The notes below the pieces were generated by a model, which saw only the letters and a list, made by a program, of their open reading frames with translations, was not told the DNA's origin and did no database searches. Below are positions 8,029-15,891 of a stretch of DNA of 25,449 nucleotides, one piece after another. The DNA is from JAOAHC01 sp964593045 (GTDB lineage: Bacteria > Bacillota > Clostridia > TANB77 > CAG-465). Made by a program: the position numbers and the translations under genes. Position 1 is the first letter of the stretch. Each line of letters opens with the position of its first letter. The DNA lies in contig CAZQJQ010000019.1 in NCBI GenBank assembly GCA_964593045.1, positions 1 through 25,449 of the forward strand. The letters are read 5' to 3'.

Positions 8029-8163
8029 ATGAAACTTGTTTATGTTTTTAAAAGAATAAAGCTTGAAAAAAATGAGTATAAGTTATATAATTATGTACAA
8101 GATATAATCAAGATGAATTATGACTATTTAGAATTGCTAAGAAAATTAAGTTTGTTAAAGTAG
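8029..8163 (+). CDS. Very small protein, DUF2508 (YaaL)-like by position
   Basis: A 44-residue frame from ATG 8029 to TAG 8161-8163, preceded by AGGTGA (8019-8024). The product begins MKLVYVFKRIKLEKNEYKL and ends YDYLELLRKLSLLK, a charged helical protein without a membrane segment. In Bacillus a DUF2508 gene (yaaL, 74 residues) lies directly before bofA. The closing YDYL-LRK pattern resembles the end of clostridial DUF2508 proteins. The copy here is only about 60 per cent of the usual length. bofA begins 12 bases later, so the two are probably co-transcribed. TATAAT at 8008-8013 may be the -10. The coding status is fairly well supported; the family assignment rests mainly on context. Confidence 0.55.
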   Translation: MKLVYVFKRIKLEKNEYKLYNYVQDIIKMNYDYLELLRKLSLLK

Positions 8164-8175
8164 AGGAGGATCTAT

Positions 8176-8427
8176 ATGGAATATGTTGTTTTTATTGGTG
8201 TTGTAATTGCCATTATAATAATTGCAAAAATTTTTTCTTGGCCCATTAAAATGATAGCAAAACTTATGATAAATATAATTGCAGGACTTGTAATGATATA
8301 TTTAGTAAATGTATTTGCTGCTGGTGTTGGAATATATATTAGTTTTAACATTGTTACAGCACTTGTCGCAGGAATACTTGGACTTCCAGGGGTTTTAGTA
8401 CTTGTAATTTTACAACTTATATTATAA
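8176..8427 (+). CDS. bofA: Pro-sigma-K processing inhibitor BofA
   Basis: An 83-residue membrane protein with three hydrophobic segments (about 4-20, 29-50 and 58-82). The C-terminal signature NIVTALVAGILGLPGVLVL is characteristic of BofA. In Bacillus, BofA sits in the outer forespore membrane and, with SpoIVFA, holds the SpoIVFB protease inactive until the forespore signals. That delays cleavage of pro-sigma-K in the mother cell. AGAGGAGG lies just before the ATG. The gene follows the DUF2508-like gene as in Bacillus, but here without recR/dnaX, and is followed by sleB-ypeB. Confidence 0.9.
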   Translation: MEYVVFIGVVIAIIIIAKIFSWPIKMIAKLMINIIAGLVMIYLVNVFAAGVGIYISFNIVTALVAGILGLPGVLVLVILQLIL

Positions 8428-8512
8428 CGTTAAATAATAAAATAATAAAATAATTTAAAGATTGTATATTAATAATCATATTGCAAAAAATAATAAAAAA
8501 TGGAGGTTTTTT

Positions 8513-9061
8513 GTGTATAGTAAGGTTATTAAAAAATATACAATCTTTTTCGTTTTTGTATTATTACTCCTTTTACTTTTATATATTTCAATAAATTATG
8601 ATAAATCTGAAGTATCAAAAATTTTTGAGAATTTGTTTGCTACTAGTACTAAAAAAACAGCAGCTAGTTCTACTAGTACTAAGGCCTCTTCTGATGGTAG
8701 TGATATGGCACAACTTCTTGCCAGACTTATAAACGGAGAGGCAAGAGGTGAATCATATGAAGGGCAGGTTGCAGTTGGCGCAGTTGTTATGAATAGGGTT
8801 AAAAGTCCTCAGTTTCCAAATACTATTGCTGGTGTTATATATCAAAAAGGACAGTTTTCTTGCGTAACAGATGGCCAATTTGACAAGCCGATTTCTAAAG
8901 ATTCTACTGTGTATAAAGCGGCACAGGAAGCTTTAAATGGAGCTGATCCTACTAATGGGGCTTTATATTTCTATAATCCTAAAACAGCAAAGAGTAAATG
9001 GCTTTTTTCACTTAAGACAGTTGCAACTATTGGAAATCATAGATTTGCTAAGGAGAGTTAG
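8513..9061 (+). CDS. sleB: Spore cortex-lytic enzyme, SleB-type cell wall hydrolase
   Basis: Cleaves spore cortex peptidoglycan (muramic lactam-containing) during germination. I chose GTG 8513 because TGGAGG lies six bases upstream; a TTG frame start at 8462 has no ribosome site. The 182-residue protein has an N-terminal membrane or signal segment (about 9-28), a Ser/Thr/Lys linker (45-63) and a Hydrolase_2 domain (66-177). The expected catalytic Glu is in NGEARGE (Glu76), and the ending has the FYNPKTAKSKW pattern. It lacks the N-terminal peptidoglycan-binding domain of Bacillus SleB, so it is shorter than the usual 300 or so. ypeB starts two bases after its stop, the classic SleB-YpeB pairing. 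A CwlJ-like role is possible on domain grounds, but the leader and ypeB favour SleB. Confidence 0.88.
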   Translation: MYSKVIKKYTIFFVFVLLLLLLLYISINYDKSEVSKIFENLFATSTKKTAASSTSTKASSDGSDMAQLLARLINGEARGESYEGQVAVGAVVMNRVKSPQFPNTIAGVIYQKGQFSCVTDGQFDKPISKDSTVYKAAQEALNGADPTNGALYFYNPKTAKSKWLFSLKTVATIGNHRFAKES

Positions 9062-9063
9062 GT

Positions 9064-10459
9064 ATGATTGAAAAATTCGAAAAAAAAATTAATATAGCAA
9101 AGAAAAAAGTTAATAAAAAAGTAGTAGGAGTTATTTCTTTTATGATATTTGGTGCCGTTTTAATATTCGGACTTGATATGACTAATAATTATAAAAGACA
9201 AAAACAACAAAATGAGGATATGTATAATAAGTCTATGTATGAACTAATATCCTATGTGAAAAACGTTGAAGTTGAGCTTGCAAAATTACAGATTACAACT
9301 ACACCAAATTTGACTTCTCAAACTCTTGCGGATATATGGCGACAAGCAAATTTAGCAAAGGATAATTTATCTCAACTTCCTGTAAATCAGGATTCGGTAA
9401 GAAATGTATCTAAGTATTTATCCCAAGTAAGTGATTATTCATATACACTTATGAAACAAACTATTGCAGATAAAAAAATTAGCGATGAACAGTATGACAA
9501 AATATCAGAAATATATAAACAAGCTGGTAGTTTCGTGGAAGTTTTAAATGAGATATATAATAGATTAAATGAAGGAAGATTAAAATGGAATGAAGTAGAA
9601 AAAGAAGCAAATAAAAACTTACCGGATGCAACAGATATAGATACGGAGAGTGAATATGGAATAGGTAGTATAGGAAAGACCTTTCAAACATATCAGGGAT
9701 TAATATATGATGGTGCTTTTTCTGATCATATATTAAATATAGAACCTAAGGGTGTAAGTGATGAAGAGTGTACTAAAGAAGATGGAGAAGAAAAAATAAA
9801 AGAAATATTTGGAGAAGAAACTATTGAATATATAACTTTTAATCAAGAATCACAAGGAAGATTAGATTTGTTTAACTATTCTGTTAAGTTAAAAGATAAA
9901 GAAAATATTTATTCAATGGATATTACAAAAAAAGGTTGTAAAATGTATTTAATGTTAAGTGACAGAAATGTTGAAGAAGAAAAAATATCTATGGATGATG
10001 CTAAAAAGTTGGGTATAGAATTTTTAGAGAAATTAGGCATTACTAATGTAAAAGATACATATTATTTAAAAACTGAAAATATGGCAACAATAAATTATGC
10101 ATCAGTACAAGACCGGAGTTATACTTTATCCTGATTTAGTTAAAGTAAAGATAGCATTAGATGATGGTCAGGTATGTTCAGTAGAAACCCAAGGATATAT
10201 ATTTAACCATACGACAAGGGAAAATTTAAGTGCAAAATACTCGGTTCAGGATGCAAAACAAATACTTAATAAAAATATAGAGGTTATATCTGAAGATTTA
10301 GCAGTAATTCCTACTGATTCAAAAACTGAAATATTATGTTATGAATTTAAAGGAAGAATTGACGATAAAGATTTTGTAATATATATTAATGCTAATACTT
10401 TACAAGAAGAAAAGGTTTTACTTATAATAGATACACCGGGTGGTACACTTACTATGTAG
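9064..10459 (+). pseudogene. ypeB: Germination protein YpeB, interrupted by a one-base frameshift
   Basis: YpeB is a spore inner-membrane protein that is needed to assemble and stabilise SleB. The first frame (9064-10134) has a membrane segment (21-38), a helical central region and the start of the PepSY-like C-terminal part. It runs to Asp350 and then reads six foreign residues to a TGA (10132-10134). The frame one base over (10097-10459) continues the family exactly: GVILYPDLVKVKIALDDG, then ALIPT-like and CYEFK segments, and the family ending GTLTM. Removing one C from CC at 10113-10114 gives a single 464-residue protein, close to the 450 of Bacillus YpeB. The rest is intact, so it is a recent mutation or a sequencing error. 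Programmed frameshifting is less likely, as no slippery run is present. Confidence 0.88.
10097..10459 (+). CDS. ypeB: C-terminal fragment of YpeB in the shifted frame
   Basis: This 120-residue open frame is the C-terminal part of YpeB after the extra C at 10113-10114. Only the residues from Gly at 10115 onward belong to YpeB; the first six or so come from the overlap. No ribosome site precedes the ATG at 10097, so independent translation is unlikely. Confidence 0.5.
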   Translation: MHQYKTGVILYPDLVKVKIALDDGQVCSVETQGYIFNHTTRENLSAKYSVQDAKQILNKNIEVISEDLAVIPTDSKTEILCYEFKGRIDDKDFVIYINANTLQEEKVLLIIDTPGGTLTM

Positions 10460-10485
10460 ATATATTATATAAAGTGATATATATT

Positions 10486-10515
10486 TTAACATTTTATATG
10501 GTTAAAGCATATAAT
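10486..10515 (+). promoter_or_regulatory. Probable sigma-A promoter of the first pseudo-HD gene
   Basis: TTAACA (10486-10491), 18-base spacer, TATAAT (10510-10515). It separates the following gene from the sleB-ypeB unit. Confidence 0.5.
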
Positions 10516-10582
10516 ATTATAAAATTAAATATGTGATAAGCAGACTATGCTGTCGGTACTTTATATGATAGGAGTGAGTTAT

Positions 10583-11032
10583 ATGGCAATTAACAAAGTT
10601 GAACTTGCTATTGATTATGTAGATGATAATACCAAAAGTATTATTATATACAACATAATGAAACGGCAAGGCACCCTTGATGATGACATAATTTGTGCAG
10701 CAATTATATTTTGTGACATTCGGGACTACGACTTAAGTAAGGATGAAAACAGAATAAAAGAACTGTTTGGTGACAAAGTATTAAGACTTGTAAAAGAAGC
10801 GTATGATTTTAATGACGGAAAAACCGGGACTGTTGAGGCAAAGTATATTTTATCCTCTCTACTCATAATTGAACTTGAAGAGGTGTTAATCAAGAAGAAA
10901 AGACATCAGATTAAAGCACATTCAGTATATACAAAATATTCTGAAAAATACAAGAGATGTAAGGAGAATATGAATCCACATTGTTTTGTAATGGAAAAAC
11001 TAAAGATGCTTATGGATGTAATTTTTAACTAA
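10583..11032 (+). CDS. Small protein resembling a RelA/SpoT HD domain without catalytic residues (copy 1)
   Basis: A 149-residue soluble protein. ATG 10583 is chosen because AGGAGTG lies just upstream; an upstream in-frame start at 10547 has none. Residues 31-73 follow the pattern of the (p)ppGpp hydrolase HD domain: an acidic helix start (DDDIICAAII), then a helix ending LFGDKVLRLVKEA (61-73), which matches the FG-V-LV segment of RelA/SpoT. Where the family has the metal-binding His-Asp, this has Phe43-Cys44. The later ED becomes RD. It should therefore not hydrolyse (p)ppGpp, though it may bind a nucleotide or a partner. The C-terminal third (YSEKYKRC to the end) resembles the same part of the next gene. 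Own promoter and terminator; CGG codons are used more than in neighbours. The fold assignment is by eye. Confidence 0.6.
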   Translation: MAINKVELAIDYVDDNTKSIIIYNIMKRQGTLDDDIICAAIIFCDIRDYDLSKDENRIKELFGDKVLRLVKEAYDFNDGKTGTVEAKYILSSLLIIELEEVLIKKKRHQIKAHSVYTKYSEKYKRCKENMNPHCFVMEKLKMLMDVIFN

Positions 11033-11035
11033 AAA

Positions 11036-11066
11036 AGCGGGCTATATTTAATATATGGCCCGTTTT
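11036..11066 (+). terminator. Intrinsic terminator after pseudo-HD gene 1
   Basis: CGGGCTATAT (11038-11047) pairs with ATATGGCCCG (11053-11062), one G-T wobble, five-base loop, followed by TTTT. Confidence 0.85.
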
Positions 11067-11103
11067 GCTTGAAAAATATTAAAATATGTGATAGAATTAA
11101 AAT

Positions 11104-11126
11104 ACAAATAATTGTTATTTGTTTTA
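11104..11126 (+). other. Hairpin in the leader of pseudo-HD gene 2
   Basis: ACAAATAA (11104-11111) pairs perfectly with TTATTTGT (11115-11122) over a three-base loop and is followed by TTTTA. It may be a weak attenuator or a protein-binding palindrome. The stem is AT-rich, so its stability is modest. Confidence 0.4.
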
Positions 11127-11174
11127 CATAAATTTAAGTAAAAGAACCATCTACCAAAGTAAAGGAGTGATTTT

Positions 11175-11606
11175 ATGACTAACTACACAAATTTCATTCG
11201 GGAGAACCAGGACTTAGACATATTAAGAATAATTGCTCAAGATAGTAAATTTACAGATGAAATTAAAGTCGTAGCAATATTGTATAGCACATATCCCAAA
11301 ACATTAGATTATACCGTTATTAAGGAGAAGTTTGGTCAGAATGTCGTAATGTTATTAAAGGAAGTAAAAAAGATTACAGCTAAATCCAATCCACTTGTTT
11401 TTTCAAATGAAGCTAGACTTATTGTGTTAGCCCAAAAAATGGTTGAATTGGAAGGATTATGGTATAACAAAGACAGTAGAAATTCTGAAAAAGACTTTGA
11501 TTATTTCTATAATTACTACAAAACATGTTCAAAAAATCAAAAAAGCAAAATTGTAATAGCGTACTGGAATCTTATGAGAATGATATTCAGAAAATATATA
11601 AAATGA
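11175..11606 (+). CDS. Small protein resembling a RelA/SpoT HD domain without catalytic residues (copy 2)
   Basis: A 143-residue soluble protein after AAAGGAGTGA. It has the same build as the previous gene. Residues 28-68 (TDEIKVVAIL, then KFGQNVVMLLKEVKKIT) match the RelA/SpoT HD pattern, including the VTK-like end. A later helix, ARLIVLAQKM (80-89), matches the RVILIKLADRL helix of that family. The catalytic His-Asp is replaced by Tyr37-Ser38, the ED by Pro-Lys, and the LADRL Asp by Gln. The C-terminal parts of the two copies also align (YYKTC with YKRC, and a final hydrophobic-basic helix). They look like diverged paralogues. Function is unknown; a sensor or binding role is only inferred. 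Confidence 0.6.
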   Translation: MTNYTNFIRENQDLDILRIIAQDSKFTDEIKVVAILYSTYPKTLDYTVIKEKFGQNVVMLLKEVKKITAKSNPLVFSNEARLIVLAQKMVELEGLWYNKDSRNSEKDFDYFYNYYKTCSKNQKSKIVIAYWNLMRMIFRKYIK

Positions 11607-11607
11607 T

Positions 11608-11647
11608 AAAAAGATGTGGAAGAATTAAAAAACTTCCACATCTTTTT
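11608..11647 (+). terminator. Intrinsic terminator after pseudo-HD gene 2
   Basis: A perfect 15-base stem (11608-11622 with 11633-11647, core AGATGTGGAAG) around a ten-base loop, ending in TTTTT. The A-rich left arm means it could also act on the other strand. Confidence 0.9.
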
Positions 11648-11699
11648 AACATAAAATATGATTCGATATGTTATATAATTAAACATGATACTTTTTTCA

Positions 11700-11728
11700 T
11701 TGACAAATTGCTAGTTTACGTGTAAAAT
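11700..11728 (+). promoter_or_regulatory. Sigma-A promoter of the corA operon
   Basis: TTGACA (11700-11705), 17-base spacer, TAAAAT (11723-11728). A short palindrome, GTGTA (11720-11724) and TACAC (11730-11734), covers the -10 and could be an operator. Confidence 0.65.
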
Positions 11729-11756
11729 ATACACATGTGCGAAGGAGGAATAGGTT

Positions 11757-12701
11757 ATGGTGGACATATTTAAAACAAATCAAGAAACATTGAAATTAGA
11801 AAGACAAGATAAGATAACTAAAGGATGCTGGATTAATATGACCTCCCCGACAGAAGAAGAAATTGCAAATATAGTAACGGCAACATCTGTAAGCGAGCAG
11901 ATGCTTAGATATCCTCTTGATATAGCGGAAAAAGCACATATAGATACTGATGATGATGAATTGCTAATAACAGTAGACGTGGCATCTACCGAGATAAAAG
12001 ACGATAAAAAAATATACACAACTGTACCACTTGGCATGATTATTGTAGCTGATGATTTATTTATAACAGTATCACAAAGAGAATGCGATGTTATAGATAT
12101 GATAATAAATACTAATAAAAAGAATATGATTCAGACAGAAAAAAAGTCTAGATTTATAATTCAACTACTATATGCTATTGCAAAAGATTATATAAGGTAT
12201 ATATCATATATTAGTAGAGATATTGAAATGTTTGAAAAACACATGGAAAAAACAATGGAAAATAAAGAACTGATGAATTTACTTGAATTTGAAAAAAGTA
12301 TGATATATTTCAATACTTCTATAAAAGCAAATCAAACAGTTTTGCAAAAAATAAATAGAGGTAAGGTTATAAAATTATATGAAGAAGATGAAGACATATT
12401 AGAAGATACAATAATAGAAAATGTACAGGCCATGGAGATGATACAAACATATAGTGAAATATTAAATGGAATAACAGATATATTTGGTACTATAGTATCA
12501 AACAACCTAAGTAGAGTAATGCGTTTTTTAACATCCATTACTGTTATAATAGCTGTACCTACTATGATCGCTAGTTTTATAGGTATGAATATGGAATTTC
12601 CTTTTGATACAAGTAAAATGGGATTTTACTCAGTCGTTGGTATTTCAATAATAGTAAGTACAATAGTTTTTGCATGGTTAAGAAGAAGAGATATGTTGTA
12701 A
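11757..12701 (+). CDS. corA: CorA family divalent-metal (magnesium) transporter
   Basis: A pentameric Mg2+ (or Co2+/Ni2+) channel of the inner membrane. The 314-residue protein has the standard plan: a cytoplasmic alpha/beta domain (1-130), a long helix (about 130-255), two C-terminal membrane helices (about 256-276 and 290-308) and the signature GMN (276-278) at the end of the first. The loop after GMN reads MEFPFD, acidic as usual. AAGGAGGAA precedes the ATG. It ends by overlapping the next start by one base (TAATG), so it leads an operon with the DUF6873-like gene and pcrA. The substrate metal cannot be told from sequence. Confidence 0.92.
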   Translation: MVDIFKTNQETLKLERQDKITKGCWINMTSPTEEEIANIVTATSVSEQMLRYPLDIAEKAHIDTDDDELLITVDVASTEIKDDKKIYTTVPLGMIIVADDLFITVSQRECDVIDMIINTNKKNMIQTEKKSRFIIQLLYAIAKDYIRYISYISRDIEMFEKHMEKTMENKELMNLLEFEKSMIYFNTSIKANQTVLQKINRGKVIKLYEEDEDILEDTIIENVQAMEMIQTYSEILNGITDIFGTIVSNNLSRVMRFLTSITVIIAVPTMIASFIGMNMEFPFDTSKMGFYSVVGISIIVSTIVFAWLRRRDML

Positions 12702-13507
12702 TGAAAAATGATGATAAGATAATTGTAGTAGATAAAAAAATAGACAAAGTATATTTAGAATATATTAATAGAATGGGATACAGATATATTTTAAATAAAG
12801 GAATTGACTCTCTATATGAAGAGATTTCCTCTCATACTGATATTTGTTTTTGTAAAATTGGTGATACTGTTATAGCGGAAAAGACAATATATAATAATTT
12901 AGAAGAGAATATTAAAAAAAAATATAATATAGTAGAAGGCTCTACTATATTACAATCTACTTATCCATATGATATAGCATATAATGTGTTTACTACTAGT
13001 AATATTGCAATACATAATTTTAAATATACAGATTCGCATGTACTAGATTTACTTCAAAAAAACGGTTATACAAAGATTAATATAAATCAAGGTTATACAA
13101 ATTGTAGTATATCATATATAGATGAAGAAACTATAGTTACATCAGATAAAATAATTGCAGATAAATTAGTAAAATTACATTTTGAAGTTTTATATATACC
13201 AAATGAATGCATAGATATAAAATTAATAAATAAAAAAGACAAATATATAGAAGAAAGGAATAAAGAAGATAAAAACAAAAAAGATAATAAAAATTATGAG
13301 TATTCTAAAATGTCTGGATTTATAGGAGGAGCGACAACAAGAATTGATGATAAATATATTGTTTTTGGTGATATAAGAAATATAGGCAAGGAATATGCAG
13401 ATAAATTAGTCAATATGTTAAAAAAAAGAAATATTGAATTGATAGATTTTAAAGGACAAGATATTGTTGATTATGGAGGAGTAATTCAAATAGAAAAAAG
13501 AAAGTAA
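12701..13507 (+). CDS. DUF6873-like protein, probable GME (deiminase-like) fold
   Basis: A 268-residue protein whose ATG overlaps the corA stop. The ribosome site is weak (AAGAAGAG), so translation is probably coupled. Features shared with clostridial proteins annotated as DUF6873, as far as I recall: YPYDIAYN (88-95), QGYTNCS (130-136), a TSD step (147-149), GFIGGA (206-211) and DYGG (257-260). The family is predicted to have the fold of guanidino-group modifying enzymes such as arginine deiminase; whether it is an enzyme is not known. A Lys/Glu/Asn-rich stretch (about 176-203) looks like a disordered insertion. It lies ten bases before pcrA. The role is not established. Confidence 0.7.
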   Translation: MKNDDKIIVVDKKIDKVYLEYINRMGYRYILNKGIDSLYEEISSHTDICFCKIGDTVIAEKTIYNNLEENIKKKYNIVEGSTILQSTYPYDIAYNVFTTSNIAIHNFKYTDSHVLDLLQKNGYTKININQGYTNCSISYIDEETIVTSDKIIADKLVKLHFEVLYIPNECIDIKLINKKDKYIEERNKEDKNKKDNKNYEYSKMSGFIGGATTRIDDKYIVFGDIRNIGKEYADKLVNMLKKRNIELIDFKGQDIVDYGGVIQIEKRK

Positions 13508-13517
13508 GAGGTAGAAA

Positions 13518-15815
13518 ATGAGTAAATTTTTAGAAGGATTAAATGATAGACAAAAAGAAGCAGTAGAATATACAGAGGGTCCTGTACTTGTTTTAGCAGG
13601 TGCAGGTAGCGGTAAAACTAGAGTTCTTACGTATAAAATAGCATATTTATTAGAACAACAAATAGTAAAACCATGGCAGATTCTTGCTATAACTTTTACA
13701 AACAAAGCGGCAAAAGAAATGAAAGAAAGAGTAGCAAGTTTAGTAGAAGAAGGCTCAAATGATATATGGCTTGGTACATTTCATTCTGTTTGTGTTAGAA
13801 TTTTAAAAAGAGAAATAGGAGTGCTGGGTTATAGCAAAGATTTTAATATATTTGATGAGATTGATAAAGAAAAGGTTATAAAAGAAATAATAAAAAAATT
13901 AAATATTGATGATAAGAAATATACAGCAAGTTCGGTTGGTTATGAAATAAGTAATGCTAAAAATAATATGAAAAATGCAAGTGTATATGAAAAAGAGTCT
14001 GTTGGAGATTATAGAAAAGAGGAAATTTCTAAAATATATAAACTATATGAAGAAATTTTATTTAAAAATAACTCTATAGATTTTGATGATATAATAATGC
14101 TCACAGTAAAAATATTTTTAAATAATCCTGATATTTTATCATATTATCAAAATAAATTTGAATATTTACTAGTAGATGAATATCAAGATACAAATAAAAT
14201 CCAGTTTTTGTTTATAAGTTTACTTGCATCTGCTCATGGAAACATATGTGTTGTAGGAGATGAATCACAAAGTATATATGGTTGGAGAGGAGCAGATATT
14301 TCCAATATTTTAAATTTCGAAAAAGAATTTCCAGGAGCTAAGATAATAAAACTCGAAGAAAATTATAGAAGTACTAAAACAATACTTAACGCAGCAAATG
14401 AGGTTATACGAAACAATAAATCTAAGATTGAAAAGAAACTTTGGACAGAAAATGATGAAGGAGAAAAGATTGTTTGTTATAATGCAGATAACGAATATGA
14501 TGAGATAGATTATGTAGTAGATAAAATAGATGAAATGTGTAGAAAAGATGGACTAAAGTATTCTGATTTTGCTGTACTTTTTAGGACAAATGCACAAGCA
14601 CGTGCAATAGAAGATGTATTTATGAAAACTGGAACACCATATAAACTAATTGGGGGACTTAAGTTCTATTCAAGGAAAGAGATAAAAGACTTAATATCAT
14701 ATTTAAAACTTATACAAAATCAAAATGATAATGTATCATTAAAAAGAATAATAAATGAACCTAAAAGAGGTATAGGAGAAGCAGCACTTCAAAAACTAGA
14801 ACAACTTGCTTTAGATAGAGGGATATCAATATTTAAGTTGTTACAAGATAGTAGTGAAATATCATCATTTAGGAGTTCCGGTAATATTATAATGTTTAGA
14901 GATGCTATAAATGAGTGTATAAATTTAAAAGATAGCTTAAAAGTATCAGAACTTATGAAGAAAGTACTTAAGTTATCTGGTTATGAAAAAATGCTAAATG
15001 AAGATGATAGCGAACAATCTCAAACAAGATTTGAAAATTTAATGGAATTTATTGGAGTTGCAATGGAATTTGAAAGAGAAAATGTAGAAAATACATTAGC
15101 AGACTTTTTGGATAGTATTGCACTTGTTTCAGATGTAGATAAATATGATGAAGGACAAGAAACTGTTACACTTATGACAATGCATAGTGCTAAAGGGCTT
15201 GAATTTGAAGTAGTATTCTTAGTGGGTATGGAAGAAGGATTATTTCCTTCTAAAAGATCTATTGGAGAAGATGAAGATGCAGAAGAAGAAAGAAGACTAT
15301 GTTATGTTGGTATAACTAGAGCTAAGAAAAAACTATATGTAACAAATGCAACAAAAAGAACTTTATATGGTTCAACTTCTTATACAATTCCTTCAAGATT
15401 TATATCTGAAATACCAGAAGAATTATATGATGAAGATTCAAAAGAAAAATTATCTAAGTTTTCAAGTAAAAATCAAATATATTTAAATAGCGAATATGCT
15501 AATGCAAGTAATAAAGTTACAAGTTCATATATTTCAAGAACTGAGATACCTGCAAAGTCAACATCAAAATTTGGAATGAGTGTAGATAATTTTTTAAAAA
15601 ACATACAAAATCAACCTAAAATAGAAAATCAGGGAATACAGAATATAGCTAAATATAAAGTAAATATGGTTATAAAACACAAAAAGTTTGGCATTGGTAA
15701 AATTATAAAAATAGAACCAGAAAATGATGATTTAAAATTAGATATTGAATTTGAAAATTATGGATTTAAAAGGTTAATGGCAAAATTTACACCATTAGAA
15801 ATAATAGAAAAATAA
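13518..15815 (+). CDS. pcrA: ATP-dependent 3'-5' DNA helicase, UvrD/Rep family
   Basis: Unwinds DNA in repair, replication restart and transcription-conflict resolution, and clears RecA filaments. Helicase superfamily 1 motifs are complete: Walker A GAGSGKT (28-34), motif Ia TFTNKAA, motif II DEYQDT (220-225), motif III GDESQSIYGWRG (248-259), motif IV ENYRST, motif V TMHSAKGLEFE and motif VI CYVGITRAKK. The C-terminus (about 710-765, HKKFGIGKII to FTPLEII) is the Tudor-like domain that binds RNA polymerase in PcrA. The length of 765 residues is typical. AGAGGT lies before the ATG. It is the last gene of the corA operon; no clear hairpin terminator follows. Confidence 0.96.
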   Translation: MSKFLEGLNDRQKEAVEYTEGPVLVLAGAGSGKTRVLTYKIAYLLEQQIVKPWQILAITFTNKAAKEMKERVASLVEEGSNDIWLGTFHSVCVRILKREIGVLGYSKDFNIFDEIDKEKVIKEIIKKLNIDDKKYTASSVGYEISNAKNNMKNASVYEKESVGDYRKEEISKIYKLYEEILFKNNSIDFDDIIMLTVKIFLNNPDILSYYQNKFEYLLVDEYQDTNKIQFLFISLLASAHGNICVVGDESQSIYGWRGADISNILNFEKEFPGAKIIKLEENYRSTKTILNAANEVIRNNKSKIEKKLWTENDEGEKIVCYNADNEYDEIDYVVDKIDEMCRKDGLKYSDFAVLFRTNAQARAIEDVFMKTGTPYKLIGGLKFYSRKEIKDLISYLKLIQNQNDNVSLKRIINEPKRGIGEAALQKLEQLALDRGISIFKLLQDSSEISSFRSSGNIIMFRDAINECINLKDSLKVSELMKKVLKLSGYEKMLNEDDSEQSQTRFENLMEFIGVAMEFERENVENTLADFLDSIALVSDVDKYDEGQETVTLMTMHSAKGLEFEVVFLVGMEEGLFPSKRSIGEDEDAEEERRLCYVGITRAKKKLYVTNATKRTLYGSTSYTIPSRFISEIPEELYDEDSKEKLSKFSSKNQIYLNSEYANASNKVTSSYISRTEIPAKSTSKFGMSVDNFLKNIQNQPKIENQGIQNIAKYKVNMVIKHKKFGIGKIIKIEPENDDLKLDIEFENYGFKRLMAKFTPLEIIEK

Positions 15816-15842
15816 AAAAAACAAAAAAATTATATAAAAGTA

Positions 15843-15871
15843 TTTAAAAATGTAAAAATATAGTATATAAT
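15843..15871 (+). promoter_or_regulatory. Possible promoter of the GH18 gene
   Basis: TTTAAA (15843-15848), 17-base spacer, TATAAT (15866-15871). The -35 is weak and the region is almost pure A/T, so the match is only suggestive. Confidence 0.35.
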
Positions 15872-15891
15872 TTATTTAAGGAAGGTATAAA

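Noticed and set aside
8430..8456. Short tandem repeat of an AATAAAAT-like unit before sleB
   Set aside because: Three imperfect copies in nearly pure A/T sequence; expected by composition.
10113..10134. Programmed ribosomal frameshift in ypeB
   Set aside because: There is no slippery heptamer or clear stimulatory structure, and YpeB families are not known to use one; a mutation or read error is simpler.
11525..11725. A 66-residue plus-strand open frame overlapping the end of pseudo-HD gene 2
   Set aside because: It runs through the perfect terminator at 11608-11647 and has no ribosome site.
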